From assembly GCA_026122225.1 (NCBI GenBank), contig JANEZZ010002362.1:930001-994000 (forward strand): DNA of 64,000 nucleotides, written 5' to 3'. A program made the position numbers and the translations under genes. This DNA is from Heloderma charlesbogerti. Taxonomy: Eukaryota; Chordata; Lepidosauria; Squamata; Helodermatidae. Shown here piece by piece: positions 32,828 through 46,323 of the stretch (within the stretch, counting starts at the first letter, position 1; each line of letters starts with the position of its first letter). Below the pieces are notes generated by a model. It saw only the letters and a list, made by a program, of their open reading frames with translations, had not been told where the DNA came from and made no database searches.

Positions 32828-32935
32828 ATTTATTTAACACATTTGTACCCTACATTCCCCACAGCTCAAGCTGGCATACAGTACATTTAAAATCAAGCAT
32901 GTAAACCTCATAGAGAACAATTAAAAATCCCATCA
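32828..32935 (-). mobile_element. Possible LINE 3' tail, antisense
   Basis: A TTTATTTAACACATTTGTACC and CCCCACAGCTCAAGCTGGC layout resembles the antisense LINE termini elsewhere in the window but is more diverged. Confidence 0.45.
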
Positions 32936-34544
32936 AAGAGGTACAGTAGCCATTAAAGTAATTTTCAGTCCAGCCGCATCATATGATCAGCAGCAGATAT
33001 CAGGAACTATGTCTTACAATAAATAACAATAAGAAGAACATTGAGAACATGTACTAATTAAATGATACATTCTTGGGCAATAAACCCATGAAAGAGTGCA
33101 TTCCTCAGGGCGAAGGGGGGGGGGAATGTTCACTTCAGCAAACTACTAAAGCCGAGCCCATGAAAGCCTCACACTGATTGTTAGGAGGATGGGAAAAATA
33201 ATTCTACGTCTACATTTCAGAAGAATCTGGGGAAAGGAAAGCTGCTGCTTCTAAGTTCTGGAGTCATCCCAGCCTCATTGGCATAGCAAACAAGGTATTT
33301 ATCAGGGTTCTGGAATAAAATAATACAGTGTAAATTACACTGGCAACCAAACAAAGGTCTGTTGGTTGTTTTGCCTAAATACTTTTGCGCCTGGAAAGTA
33401 AACAAAATTCTACTGTGTGTGCACATACACACAGGCTATGAGATGTAAAAGCTGATAATAACAGTTGAAAATCGTATGGCTTGCAAACAGCAAAAGGCAC
33501 TCCTATTGAAATGGCATATTTCCTTAGCTTTATAATTACCCATGGAGTGATGTAAAAACAAACAGTAAACATTTATTGAAAGGTCATACAAACAAAGGAA
33601 GGCTGTTTTTATATGTATTTCTTGACAGCAGATGAGAGAAATGTTAAGATTAGCAACAGTATGTATTATAACTTAAGTGCTGGTATTCTTTGTTACTAAT
33701 CTGGGCATTATCCAGAAGACAGTTAAGCATGCTTACAATGTATTAATTTCAAAGGCACTTACACACTTGCAACTATATACTGGATAGTCACTTTTTTTTC
33801 TGTCTGACATTTATTATAGCATATCCTACATCTCATAAAATATACCATTTCCATTTATATCAGAAATATATAACTATATGGATTTCGATCTTTACTTGTT
33901 TTGGTATTGATGGATACACCCTTATATTCATAATAATCCTCTAATTCACTATTCCCAAGCACCCTTGTCATGGAGAATATACCTTTTGGTAGTTTTAATA
34001 TCTTATTCTCTGAAAATAAAACCCAGTAATTATCAGTATTACCAACTCAACGTGTTTCAGTCCACAGACAGATGGCTTTATCTGTGACTAACTTTTAATT
34101 AGGGCCATATTTTGAATTGTACAAGGATTGAAGGATCAGTATCCTTAGATCTTCCTACAGACTAGCTTCTGCTGTAGCTGAGACACAGGTCAAAAGAGCA
34201 CTTTGACCCCACTCCTCCATCGTGTGAATGGTATCAGAGGTGATGGTCCTGCCAAAATCTCTGTTTTTGTTCACAGTGAGGAATTCACTCTGTGTCTTAG
34301 ATTGTGTAGAAGAAAGCATCAATTATAAGGAAGAAGGCTGAGATCAGAAGCTATGTTGGGTGTCAGATGCAAAGTGCCTGGGTGGGACTGGAGAAATGTT
34401 ATGCATATCCTTAAAATATTATAGTAAACAGAAATATTTGTTGGTATCATTTTTTTGTGACTGATGCAAGAGAAAATTGTTAGTAGCATGCAAATATAGC
34501 ACAACCCTGGATCATTTTGTTAAAAGGAACTTCTTTGAACTATG
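32936..34544. other. No gene recognised
   Basis: AT-rich sequence with no domain, terminal repeat or RNA gene that I could identify. Confidence 0.45.
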
Positions 34545-35070
34545 CTAAACCTAAGAAGGTGACAATAGATAATATTAATGTAGAACAAGTTAATTATGTT
34601 ACATATTTAGGAATTCAGTTGAATTAGAACTACACTTCGGTAAGTCATCTGGAATCCACAAGACTTCTAACCTTTCAAATGACTAAGGCCATATTACATT
34701 TTGCTCACTTTCAGGAAGGTAATTTAGTACTCCCTGCACTCAAGATCTTCTTGGGGAAAGTGGTTCCACAGGTGGTGTTTGCTGCAGAAGTGTGGGGTTG
34801 GACGAATGTTGTTACATTGGAAACTATCCAAAATTCTTTTTGAGGTTGCTATCACATGGCACCCCTATTACCATTCTGAGATCCGAAGTCACGTTTTCTT
34901 CAATACTGTCCAGAGTTAATATTACTTTGCCTTTGTGCTGGCTGAATTTATAGCATATGGCAGATAGGCGGATGCCTCCAAAATGCTATTTGGAGCAAAT
35001 TTCTTATAGATCTGTACAACTAAGTATGGATTACCAAAAAACAAAAAGCATCTGTGTTTCTTATAGCCAA
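34545..35070 (+). pseudogene. LINE ORF2 remnant (post-RT region)
   Basis: One frame reads VNYVTYLGIQLN, then TKAILHFAHFQEGNLVLPAL, KVVPQVVFAAEVWGW and further hydrophobic blocks through about 35060, with stops at intervals. A YLGI block followed by a thumb-like segment ending in a xxxGxxxW motif is typical of LINE RTs just C-terminal to the palm. The clade could not be assigned; it may belong to the same family as the antisense LINE at 55.4-58.0 kb. Confidence 0.5.
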
Positions 35071-37849
35071 GAAAAATTCTGAAATCCCTAATACCTTTAT
35101 TAGGCCAATTCAAAGATCACATATACAAAAAGTGCCAGCTTTTGAAATCTCCAGATTTCAAGATGTTACAAAAAGCAGGTTGGCAGAAGAGCGGGGAAAA
35201 GGCTTACTGGATGTTGTAGTCAGGCTGTCTGCATAGTCAGAGGCTTAAGATGAGATAGAGGAGGGGGCTTTTCAGGCATTCAAATTGGACTCTGCCAAGT
35301 GATGCACTGGTTTCAGGTTTCAGTGCCCCCAGGATGACTGGGAAGGAGAAAGTAGCAGACAATTGTAGATCCTCCATTTTTTAAAATATAAAATCCAGCT
35401 GTTAACTCAAAACTGTCTGCATCTTGGACAAAACAGACAGGTTCCTTCCTTGGTAGGTGGAAAATACAAACAGAAATCCTCCAGGCAGTCTTGATATTAA
35501 CAAAGGTGGAGATAAATTTAGATGCTGTGCTAGGGGAAAAAAGTCAACAGACACCAAATTGGGTAGCAGACAGCTGCAGAGAGGAGGAGAGAGGAAGAAA
35601 GTCCCGTTGCACTAATGGACACCGCTAGTGCAATGTTGGCTCATTCCAAACCATCTTCTTCCTTCTGATATTTTACCCTAGATGCAGTGCAAAGTAAATG
35701 CTATTCAGACAGGAAATAAGTGGTGGGAGGGGGGGTTGCAATGCCTCATCTCTAGGCTTGAACAATCCCAGCTGCCAAGCTCAGCATAGTGAGTGTGCTG
35801 CCATCCCCTGCTGAGCGTGACTAGCAACCAGCCTTCCTCCCAACTTTGAAGCTGAAGGGGTGGACAGAGATCATCCTGGGTGGTGGGGACTAGACATTAT
35901 AATTTTTGGTTTGGCCCACAAAGCCAGCAAAAAACTACAGATCCCTGCCAACCTCCAGGCCTGTCATACACCTTGAAAAGAAGGTTGACCAGTCACAGGC
36001 AGAGAGTTGGCCACATGTACACGTGGAGGTTCTTTCAAAGTTTTTTTTTAATGAACACGTGAAGCTTGGATATGAGCAATTTCACTCCTTCCCCTGTGCA
36101 TTCATAAAGCATCTGAATACAGCTGGTGACTAAAATGAGTGCAAAAATGGCTGGTTAGACAGCAGCAAAAGTGTAAAACCTTGAATGATTCCTACATATT
36201 CAAAAACATTTCATTATGTATATAATTGATACTATTGAATGAACTGACAAATAGCTTAGCTAGAAATTTAGATCAGCAGTAAGATTTCAGAGAAATCCAG
36301 TGATCAGAATCAGAAAATGAAAACTGAAATTCTTCCAGTGGTTTTGTACATGTCTATGACTACAATGCAGAAACATTTTCACAAATGATTTTTGTGGCAT
36401 TATCTTTTACTCAAAGTGCCCATAAATGTCCATTTAAAATAATTAATTGAATATACATTGGTCTTTGTTCAAATAAGACTCGGTCCCTACTGGCTGGAGC
36501 AGCGAGTGATATATATGATATATCTTACATACCAAGGCATATAAAGAAGATATAAACATAGTAGGTGACACAATTGTAATCAAACAGTGAATATATAACC
36601 AGATATATATTTTCCTGTTTATAACCTTGAACCAACCACATTTATTTCAGAACATTACAAAACTTTTGAAGTTATGTTGTTTTTAATGGTTATTAGTCAC
36701 ATACAATAAAATGTTTGACTTGACTTGACATTACAAAACTGCTGTGACAGTTTTTCTTTCCAGAACATAATATCATCATCATCATCTTATATAATTTATT
36801 TATGCAAAAGTTTTATTTGTAAATAGGATGGCTACAGGACACGTAAGCTGCACCAAGGTAAGCAATAGACACTTTGGTGCAATTCAACACTGGTGTAATT
36901 TGATTGAAGGCAAAGGACCAATGCATGCCATAAATAAAATATATTATGAGGGGATTGGGGAAAGTTCTTAAATGTTTAGCTTGAATAACATGGGAACATA
37001 ATGATATGGATGAGAATTATCTTAGTTAATGATGTCCATCCATAAATATTCCAAATGTTGTCATTCTTTCACTCCAGACAAAAAACCAAATTGGATCCAG
37101 ACTTGCCCCTCTATAAATGGAAGCCCTCTTTCTATTCACAGAGATAAAAGGGCCTGACTGGATGCTTCCTGTTGGACAAAAGCATTCCCCTGAACCCTCC
37201 AGAATAGTGTGGGAGTTCCCACACTATCGTGCCAGTATTGTTCATGTTGTTCAGGAGGAACCCCAAACGCTCTGGAATAGTGTGGGAGGTGGCATTCCGG
37301 GCTCCAGGGCAATGGGGGAAGCAGAGAAAATTGCCACCTCACCTCCTTCCTCCAGCACCAGAATAACTCCACTGAGAACAGGTCTGGATCTAAACCATTT
37401 ATTTTACATTCACAAGATATGCTTACCAATGCAGTTTAAAATTCAAACAATATTGAAGTGCTTCTAAATAGAGAATAAAAATGGTATCTCACCCTTCAAA
37501 ACAAAACTGGAACTTTGGTTTATAGGAACCGGTTATGCCCATATACCCTCCTCATCATCCTGCGAGGCAGACATTAGAGATGCACAGAGGTGTTAGCATT
37601 GAAATGAAAGAAGAAACAATTAGTTAATTTGGTGCAACAGAAGATACACTAAAATATAACATATCAAATAAAACACTGTGAAATTTAAGCAGCGACTACA
37701 TTGTATGATATCACAAGCAACCAAAACCAAGAAAATAAGGAAACATCTCTAGCATCCAGTTGCTATTTTCTATCAAAAGGGGATTGTAAGATTGAATAAC
37801 TAATTCAGTTTCTATGGGAAACTGATTCATAACTATTGCAGAAAGAGAA
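35071..37849. other. No gene recognised
   Basis: No supported coding sequence or transposon end; an ATC trinucleotide tract occurs near 36772-36785. Confidence 0.45.
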
Positions 37850-37945
37850 TAAGGCTGCAATCCTATACATCCTTACCTGGAAGCAAATACCATTAATTTC
37901 AGTAGAGCTTACTTCACAGCAGACATGAATAGGATTGCACTGTAA
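37850..37945. mobile_element. Short palindromic MITE of about 95 bp
   Basis: GGCTGCAATCCTATACATCC at the left is inverted by GACATGAATAGGATTGCA at the right. TTACCTGGAAGCAAATACC and GAGCTTACTTCACAGCAG form the inner arms around ATTAATTTCAGTAGA. The whole unit is an imperfect hairpin. Confidence 0.72.
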
Positions 37946-38033
37946 ATATCATGACAAAATACATCAGCAATTACTATAATGAAAATATTTTATATCTCCA
38001 AAGCACAAGATAAAACCTGATAAGAAATGAACT

Positions 38034-38224
38034 AATTTATTGAAAGGAGAAGGGGATGGCAGAGGATGAGATGGCTAGATAGCATCACCAATGCAATGAA
38101 TATGAACTTGAGCACGCTCTGGGAGAGAGTGGAGGACAGGAAGGCCTGGCATGCTATGGTCCATGGAGTCACGAAGAGTCGGACACGACTGAACGACTGA
38201 ACAACAACAACAAATTTATTGAAA
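38034..38224 (+). mobile_element. RTE-BovB LINE 3' end with 12-bp target duplication
   Basis: The insert at 38046-38212 begins GGAGAAGGGGATGGCAGAGG and ends in CACGAAGAGTCGGACACGAC and (CAA)n, matching the BovB terminus. AATTTATTGAAA occurs exactly at 38034-38045 and 38213-38224, a 12-bp target duplication. Only about 167 bp was inserted, a severe 5' truncation. Confidence 0.92.
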
Positions 38225-38574
38225 CAGGTATACTTTTACTATACAGTCAATCCAGTCTATTACTTCATGTTTTAAGTATGCTATTCTGGTGGAAAACAGC
38301 ATGGCTTCTATCCAAAGGTGCATTGCATGAGTGGAAAGGCATTTCCACTCACTCAAGATGCCCAGTGATTTTCACTGATTCCCTAGTCCTATTGCAACCT
38401 CATGGGCCACATCCCAAGCTGTTCTAGAAGGCTCTGCAGTCCTCAGGAGAAGCTTGTGTGTGTGTGTGTGTCTACATAGAGGGCTGCAGTGCAGAGGAGA
38501 AACTAGTACAGCCCCATTGTATGACTAGAGTTCTATTCACACACCTCTGGATCCAACCCTATGTCACTATCGAG

Positions 38575-39010
38575 GTTTTCCTATTTATTTATTAACTTTA
38601 TGTTCTGTCTTTCTGGCAAAAATGACAGTCAAGATGGTTAACAATAATAAAATCCAAATAAAAACAGAAATAGAATTAAAACATAAAAACACAATTACAA
38701 CACATCAAGCAACTGCAACATCGAAATAGTTACACACACACCCTTCAGTAGCAACCCAGCTTAAACAACAAAGGCCTGTCTGAATAGAAATGCCTTTGCC
38801 TGCCAGCAGAAGGCCAAAAGAGATGGAGCGATCCTAGCCTCTCAGCAGGGAGTTCCAGGGCCTGGGAGCAGCCACCCAAAACTAGAAGACCCTCAAATGT
38901 GCCTCTCATGGTGCTGGGACTGAGAGAAGGGCCTCCCTTGAAGATCCTAAAGTCCAGACAGGCTCATGTGGGAGAATATCTTGGATTTTTCCCTCTTGTT
39001 TTAAAGAAGC
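38575..39010 (-). mobile_element. CR1/L2-type LINE 3' region, antisense
   Basis: Begins with the antisense terminus TTATTTATTAACTTTATG and AAAATCCAAATAAAAACAG. It continues into a longer conserved block including GCAGGGAGTTCCAGGGCCTG and GCCTCTCATGGTGCTGGGAC, which looks like the antisense 3' coding or UTR part of a LINE. Confidence 0.6.
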
Positions 39011-39774
39011 CCAGCTGAAATTAATGGGCATTTGATATTAGGAAGTTTCTCCTAATGTTTAGCTGAAATCTGCTTCCCAGCAATTTCCAGCCACTGGTTC
39101 TCATCCTGTCCTCAAGTCTGTCTGTCCCATCTTCCCTGTGTTAGCCCTTCAGATTTGAGGGCTGCTCATCTTCTAGTCTCAAGGCTTACCCTTGATGGCT
39201 TTTTAGCAAATAGGGTGGTGTATAAATGCAAATAATAAATGATAATGCCATAACTCTTTCAACTGTTTCTCCTGGGACTCGGTTTCCAGACACCTCACCT
39301 GGACATGATCTAGTCTGTCAGTGTACTTCTCAGAGCTGGCATCAGGGGTTGGCATGGTCGGGCAGCTGCTGAGGGCCCACAGGCTCAGAAGGGCCCATCC
39401 CCAACCCTGCCGACCTCTGCAAGTGAAGATTCTCTGTACGAGGCAGAGCGTTTGCCTGGGATCTGAGTCAGTGTGCTTGGCTCCAACTTTAGTCACCACC
39501 TATCAAGCTGAACTACCCCAATGCATGGGTGGAAGTTGAGTGCCAATTCAGCTGTCAGGCAACATTGCTGCCACCACCACCCATCTCACCTGACTTTTTG
39601 CAGGATTCCTTTTGTTTCGATTTGCAATTCTAGCTTCCTTCATTTGCCAGTTCTGCTTGCTTTAGGCAGTACGCACACACGCACACACACGATGTGTAGT
39701 GTAAGTGGAGTACTACATGTATGTGATGGCTAGCATTATTAATTGTTATTAGAATGTTGCTGTTGTATAAAATG

Positions 39775-39852
39775 TTGTTGTTGTTGTTATTTACGTTTCT
39801 AAACCACCCCATAGCTGAAGCTCTCTGGATGGTTTACAAGGATTATAAATTC
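39775..39852 (-). mobile_element. CR1/L2-type LINE 3' tail, antisense
   Basis: A (GTT)n tract, then ATTTACGTTTCTAAACCACC, CATAGCTGAAGCTCTCTGG and GGTTTACAAGG, the antisense of the recurrent LINE terminus. Confidence 0.7.
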
Positions 39853-40576
39853 AATAAAAACAAAATACGCACTACAAATGTCCAAAGGTTGCTATTCTTA
39901 AATGTAATTTCCTCACCATTGCTTTTATACATCCTGAAAACATTATTTTGAGAAACTGGGTGTCTTCTTTTTTTCACAGGAAGTTGCTCGTACTTTCTAC
40001 CCTGGCCAGTCTGATTCTCAAAATGCTCTAGGTGGGTCAAACCCCATGTGATCTTATAGCAGAGCACTTGAGGTCTGGGATGCAAACATCCATCTTCTAC
40101 AACTTATTATCCTACTAAGGCTACAATCTATTATGGCTATCACAGGAGTCAAAAACGTCAGACTGAATTCATTTTTCTAACATATTAACTAACAGCACCA
40201 GGCAAGCCTCAACATATTATCTTTAAATCAACTGCAACGTTATTTTTGCTTGATCTTCAGCTTTTTTGACAACATATTGTGCATTCCATCTATGAACTCC
40301 TTCCCCAACCAACTTACCAAACACTATTTATCATTTTCTGATTGAAATATTTCTGTTTTATATATAGTGTTGAAAGAGTCTTCTGCATCTGCACTTTAGA
40401 AAGACATACATCTTAAGAATGATTTTGTTTACATGTGTGTAACAGAAAACAGAAGCTGCCACAGATTTACTAACTAAGAGTACCATTGGGAAGAACTAAA
40501 CTGGCATGGTTTTGAAAACAAAGGATGTTTCAGATGTGAGAAGTACCTGGTTAAAAAGAAGGAAGGGAATGACTGA

Positions 40577-40650
40577 GGAAGGAAGGAAGGAAGGAAGGAA
40601 GGAAGGAAGGAAGGAGAACAGAACAGAACAGAACAGAACAGAACAGAAGG
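40577..40650 (+). repeat. (GGAA)n followed by (GAACA)n
   Basis: About nine GGAA units run directly into about six AGAAC pentanucleotide units. The change of period from 4 to 5 is sharp. Confidence 0.95.
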
Positions 40651-41247
40651 CAGGTAAGTATAGCACAAAAAGGCCTTCTGTCACACAGTAAACCTATTTA
40701 GCCCATTTAGATACAGGTATTAAAATTCATTGTTTTGTTGAATAAAAATTATAATAGGTTGAACTGAAACCTCTGCTACCTGGAGAGAGAGAGAGAGAGA
40801 GAGATCAGGCAAAGGGAACTCTTGGCCCATGGGCCTAATCCAGCCTGCGGAGGTTCCCCATCCAGCCCATGGAGCCATCGTGGACTCATCCAGGGGGCGA
40901 GGTTTGGCCTCTATACCCTCTCTACCAGAAGAAGCCCCACCATTACCTGTTATCTCCAGGGAATGGGGAAGGTGCTGTGTGAGCCATGGCTAAGTGGGTG
41001 ACTGGAGGTCTCCAGCTACCACTTCAGTGGAGGCCACTTCACTCATGGGCTTCACCTCTCCCATGCACTCTCCACAAAGGGAAAAGGCACAGGGCGTGTG
41101 AAGTGGCTTCGCTGTGGATGACCCTGGGGGAACATCCTCCCTACCAGAGACAAATGATGTCAGGGGATGTGGCCATTCCCGTTTTACATCATTCAGTCAT
41201 CTGACCCCCCTCTCGATTCCAGTTGTTTGCCTCTGATTATATATAAT

Positions 41248-41248
<1 letters not shown>

Positions 41249-41286
<38 letters not shown>
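41249..41286 (+). repeat. (AC)n microsatellite
   Basis: About 18 uninterrupted AC units. A shorter (AG)n tract lies at about 40786-40804. Confidence 0.95.
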
Positions 41287-41287
<1 letters not shown>

Positions 41288-41711
41288 CTCTCTTTGCTGG
41301 TTTTCTATTTAAAAGTGCAATTCTATCCTTGAGTTATTCCTACTGCATGATGAGAGGATTGCTACTCAAAGCCCTGTGCTGGCATACACACAGGTTATGA
41401 TGCCTTTCTAACCTTCTATGCCATTGTAGCCTTGAGTCAATGTAAAAGGAGGGAAGCATTTCAAAAGGCCCTGAATTCTTTTCTGGACTTGATTAAATCC
41501 ATAACCTAAAAAGAGATCAAATGCACTAGCAGCACATGGGATCCATGGCTGCCAAAGATACTGGACTGACTTTTTCGGCAGTGCTGCAGGGGCAAAAACC
41601 AAGGAAGGAGCCTACCCACAATGGAGGACCAGTTTGCCCTAAAGCTTCCTCTACCCCCATTTTTGCCACTGCAGCCTCTTTGTATCTCCCCAGTTCAATT
41701 TAATGGAGCCA

Positions 41712-42271
41712 CATCTTCCAAAGATTCTGAGACGGGGCCAGGAGAAGAACAGCTGGGACAGAGGGGGGTGGGAGAAAATTCCCCAAGACTCTACAGGAGT
41801 CAGAGTAGAATCTTCCCAAGGGCATAACAATCAGGAGAGTCAGGTACAGATACTGCCTTCCCCTCCCCCTGTGGGAAATCAGCTTCCTACAGAGGAGGAG
41901 CGGGCCCGACTTGACAGATGCAAGAGTCCACCGCCAATCCAAGAGGGCGGACCTTGTGAGAGGAGGGAGGTGCTCTGCCAGGTTGGCCACCCACCAGAGG
42001 CAAGGGGGGAGTACCCACCCTGAAGGAGGGGCTTAGAAACCCATTCAGACTCTGTAGTAGAGGGCTGTTAGTTGAGCGACGACCCCCTTCCTTATTGGAG
42101 TTTTCCCTAACAGAGAACTCAGACTTAGCTAATTAGGCCCCAAGGGCAGTCATTTGCCTCTACTGACTCAAATAGTTTGAAAGGCCACTGTTAGCATAAT
42201 AAAGAAGTGTTGATGGAAACTCTAGTCCCTGTCTGTTTTACTGCACCGCAGGAGAGCTTGTAGACCTGACA
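41712..42271 (+). mobile_element. Gypsy-type LTR, probable solo
   Basis: The right end ACCTGACA followed by GCGAC resembles the ends of the LTRs at 29.56 and 44.87 kb, and an AATAAA signal lies at about 42198. The left part shares a GATTCTGAG motif with the 44.3-kb LTR near its start. The left boundary is uncertain and no flanking duplication was found. Confidence 0.55.
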
Positions 42272-43234
42272 GCGACCCAGCATTGTTTCTTCTTAAAGTT
42301 GAAGAGAATGCCCCAATCAGAACAACACTACTTCATGAGGTAGCATTGTTCCCAGGGGCATTATGGGGGGTGGGATGGCTGCCCCATTTGCAGAATTCCA
42401 TAAGGCCCCAAAGATTATTACAATTTTCAGGGGCTGTTTTTGCCCCACTCCTGAAACTGATGAAAAAACTGATGAATACTTCAGTCCAGCTTTAGTGCAT
42501 ACGATATGTGTACTTACAGACAGGGAGGCCCACCTGTCCAGAACAGAGAATATTTTGGAGATTCTGTCAGTTGAAGAGTTGGTACCTGAATTTGCTTGCT
42601 TTTCTCTTCCCTCCCCATTCCTTTTTTTCCCCCTTTTGTAGCATGCATATCAAATTGTGAGTCTGTGAGCAAGGACCATCATATCTTTAATCTCGGTACA
42701 ATGCTTAGAAAATGTTGGGTGCTTTATGGGATGATAACAAGAACAACAACAACAAGAACAACTTCTACTACTACTATGTATGATCTAAAATACAAAGAAA
42801 TGAACAATGTCTTGTCACTGTACTTACTGCCTATAGTTTCTTGCTTTAAGGACAATGTGTAATAAAAATAGAACATGTATTCAGGCTGTTCAGAACTCAG
42901 TAAATTCAATGGCACTACTTGATCTGAGTGAGCATTGATTAATAGTTTGTTTCTGACCCCATTAATATCAGGCTGGCTTTAAAACTGTGCTGTTATGGTT
43001 GCAGGATATAGAGAACACCACACTCTTTCCCATCTGTGCTAGTGTAGCACAAATGCCCTTATTATGCTAGTGCAGAAGTTAGTTCCTACCTTCAAGGCAA
43101 AGGCCTGTTACAGCCACGCACCAGTTTTTCGATACTCTGATAAAGTCCTGATTAGAATTAGGAATTCTTGATAATTATATCTTTGCGAATTCCAGTAGAA
43201 ACTGACCTGATCCACCCCACCTCCCGGAGTAACA

Positions 43235-43612
43235 TTTATTATTTTATTATTATTATTACTACTACTACTATAGCTATTATTATCTATTACATTTCTATAC
43301 CACCCCATAGCCAAAGCTCTCAGGGCAGTTTACAGGAATTAAAACATTAAAATATAATATACAAAGTTTAAAGGCCATTTACATAAAACACACAGACAAT
43401 ATACACAAAGAAAACATATAACTAAAAGCAACTTTGAACAGTCATAACCAAAGACAGATCCAGGGCCAATTAAAACTCATCATGTGCTGCCAAACGCCTG
43501 AGAAAAGAAGGTCTTAACCTGGCACTGAAAAGACAACAACGTTGGAACTAACTAAGCAGGCCTCATTGGGGAGATTGTTCCACAAGTGGATCAGACCGTA
43601 GTCACCAGCATT
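43235..43612 (-). mobile_element. CR1/L2-type LINE 3' region, antisense
   Basis: (TTA)n and (CTA)n lead into CATTTCTATACCACCCCATA and AAAGCTCTCAGGGCAGTTTA. A body containing GGCCTCATTGGGGAGATTGT follows, comparable to the block at 38.6-39.0 kb. Confidence 0.65.
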
Positions 43613-44306
43613 TGATTTTTCTGATGCAGTTTTGGGCTCAAAAACTGTATCAGTATATATTTTTAAATTATGTAATTTGAGAGAAAATATGTTTTAAAAG
43701 ATGTATTTAGATGTGAATGTTCATGAAGGGGTGTTTTTTTTTAAGCTTGCAGATTAATGCAGGAACGGGAAAGAACTGACTTATGGGTGAGCAAATATGT
43801 TCTGTTTCACCCATGCCATAATAGGTTTTGAGTCATAATGGGTTTGTTTTTTCCCCTTAGGTGAACAGCAACGTTATATACCTAATCATGATGTTTTCTG
43901 AGCTGTTAATATTTGTTACATTGAACAAGCATTTCAACAAGCTTATCAAGAATTCAGCCGCCACCACCACCCCATAACTGAATGTAAGTGCTTAGTGCTA
44001 CCATTAGAATTGTCCCAAAATTTCACAGAAAACATTTTTTCTGAGGAAATTCTAGATATTTTTTCTTTTTCTCAACCTGCACCCCCCACCCCCCAAAGAA
44101 GGCCACTTTGCAGAATAATCTCTGAAATTTCTTCACCAATTTTTTTTTTTTTTGGCAACTGACACACTAGGTCAGGGGCATTCTGGAGGATGCAAAATGG
44201 AGGCCAGGCTGCCATCATGGTTGGCTCTGCTTTCACTTGCAGTGGCAGTGGCAGTGAAAAAAACTTTTCAGGTTGGGGAAAAAGGAGCTTTGCTACTGCC
44301 ACTGCT

Positions 44307-44871
44307 TGTCAGGATTGATTCTGAGCACAGGGAGATAGTCAACAGCTCAAATTCAGAAGAGGAGCAGCCAGAACTGGGGGAGGCAGCTTCACATGCCAGT
44401 TCAGATATGGGTAGGCTTCTCAGGTTACCAACTCCCAGATGGTCAGGCATGAAGCTTCCCCCTCACCCCCCTCTGTGAGAAGCAGCGAGCAGGAGGAGGA
44501 GGGGCTTGAGGACTGTGACCAAAGAGACGCGAGGTGGAGATGCAGAGCTAAGAAGGAAACGCCAGGGGTGGAGCTCAGACAGTCGAACCAGTTAGCGATG
44601 CGTGCGAGGCTATGCAGGGGAGCAGCAAGCGAGGGGCGGGACCTCCCTCCCTAAGTTAGCCTAGCCAGACAGCCTCCCTTTCAAACAGCGGGCAACTTTC
44701 GGTGATCCCATTTGAATCCCCCGGAGGCAATCTTTTGCAGCCAGAGAGTCTTTTAGAATTTGCATCTGTAATGAACCTGCGAACAATGAATTAAAAGCAT
44801 GAGACTGAAGCCTCTCCTTTTGTGTGTGTGTGAGTGCTTAACGAAAGAGGGGCCCAAGGGGTTTTGTGACA
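44307..44871 (+). mobile_element. Gypsy-type solo LTR
   Basis: A 565-bp segment starts TGTCAGGATTGATTCTGAG and ends TTTTGTGACA, a TGTCA/TGACA inverted repeat. ATTAAA at about 44790 is a plausible polyadenylation signal. GCTT occurs on both sides at the edges (sharing one T with the left end), a weak candidate target duplication. No internal region is present. Its last 125 bp or so are recognisably inverted at 47.9-48.03 kb. Confidence 0.78.
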
Positions 44872-45743
44872 GCTTGCCCACACCTACCATAATATGACTA
44901 GAATCTTTATGTGGTGAAGTGGTTCTAGAATACTTGGTAGGACAGAGCCATCAATTAAAAATGCTTTCACAACGCAATCTTCATGACTTGAACTCTTCTG
45001 GCTTCCTTCCTTCAGTACAAAACCCTGCCTGACAAGACACATCACAGATGCCTTTCATGTCCCTGAATGCAAAGAATTAACATCTCAACTTGAGTTAAGT
45101 AAATCTAGTGATAATAATGTGCTCATCTCATGAAATAAGTCTTAAAAAAAAAAAAAAGCTGATATAAGGCATCCTCTTCTTGCCTTATTGTCTGCTGCCT
45201 ACAACTGATGCTTTGAGTTGTCAAACATGTAACTACTGGCCCTGAGACTATGAAAGCTTTTTATGTGTTCCAGACAATACTTTTTTTTACATACTAGTTG
45301 CCACATAAGGGATTTCATTTCTTGGGGAAAAAAACTTGCTGTGACCTGAAAAGACTTATAGGACCATTTACCAACAAAAATAAAATAAAATAAAGTCCTG
45401 ACAATGTGTTAATCCTCAGTCAGTTTATGAGAAACGTGTAAGGTCAAATCAAACTTGGTGGTGCCTAGACCTGTACATGCATCCAGCATAAACCGCTTTA
45501 ATAGAGGGGCAGATGAGTTAGGAAGCTTCAGTGTCTGGGAAACAAAACGCTGTGTACCTGTATATCTTAAGTAAGGTATGACATGCCTTGTTTCAGGTTC
45601 ATTTTCATGAGTATCAACAAGAACCTCCCATTTTCCAGCTATTTTTGCCTCTAATTAGGAATATAGTTGATGCTGTTATTTGTGCCATTTTCCTTCTCCT
45701 TCATTGTCCTGACTTCATTTATTAGGACTGCCTAGAGTGGCCG

Positions 45744-46024
45744 CGTGGGCATTATCCAACGTGGCGCTGTGTCCCCACCGATTCCATTGTATTCCCACCA
45801 ATTCCATTCCTCAAATGAGACCAACTGCTTGCACAATGGAGATTTAGCGCTTTCAGGAGCAAGTAGAAACAAGTGGAAATGCTTGTTTGTGGAATGGGCA
45901 GATCATTGACGCTTGCATAAGGGAGCTCAGCCAAGCTCTGTTGTGCAAGTGGTGGGTCCTGCTTGCTCAGTGGAATTGGTGGGAGGGGTTGCTTGCACAC
46001 TGGCACCATTGGACACTGCCCCAT
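45744..46024. mobile_element. MITE with about 25-bp terminal inverted repeats
   Basis: GGGCATTATCCAACGTGGCG at the left pairs with CACCATTGGACACTGCCCC at the right. Inside, CACCAATTCCA and TGGAATTGGTGGGA are inverted, as are several TTGCACAA-like segments. Superfamily not assigned. Confidence 0.62.
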
Positions 46025-46323
46025 GACTTTGGTGATGTTGGACCATAGAACATTTATCTGCCTTCCGCCTCTAATATGAGGATGAGGACAAAGAAAAAGT
46101 CAGAGGAAAATGGCACCAAGGAGCAGCAGTTGTTGTGCTGGGGGAGAGGGGGCTGGGGATGAGGAGTTGAGTTTTTGTGGGTTTTGAAGGTAATTTCTTC
46201 ATCTGTGTTGAATGAATTAGATAATACTTGGAGCAGCCCCAATCTTACAGCAGGTCCAAACTTGTACCCACACCAGTGTCCAGCTTTCTAGCTTTAGAAA
46301 TCCTTTCTATCAGTTTTCGGAAT

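Noticed and set aside
41621..42023. Open frames on both strands that look like a proline-rich protein
   Set aside because: The region is part of an LTR-like segment and no motif supports a protein.
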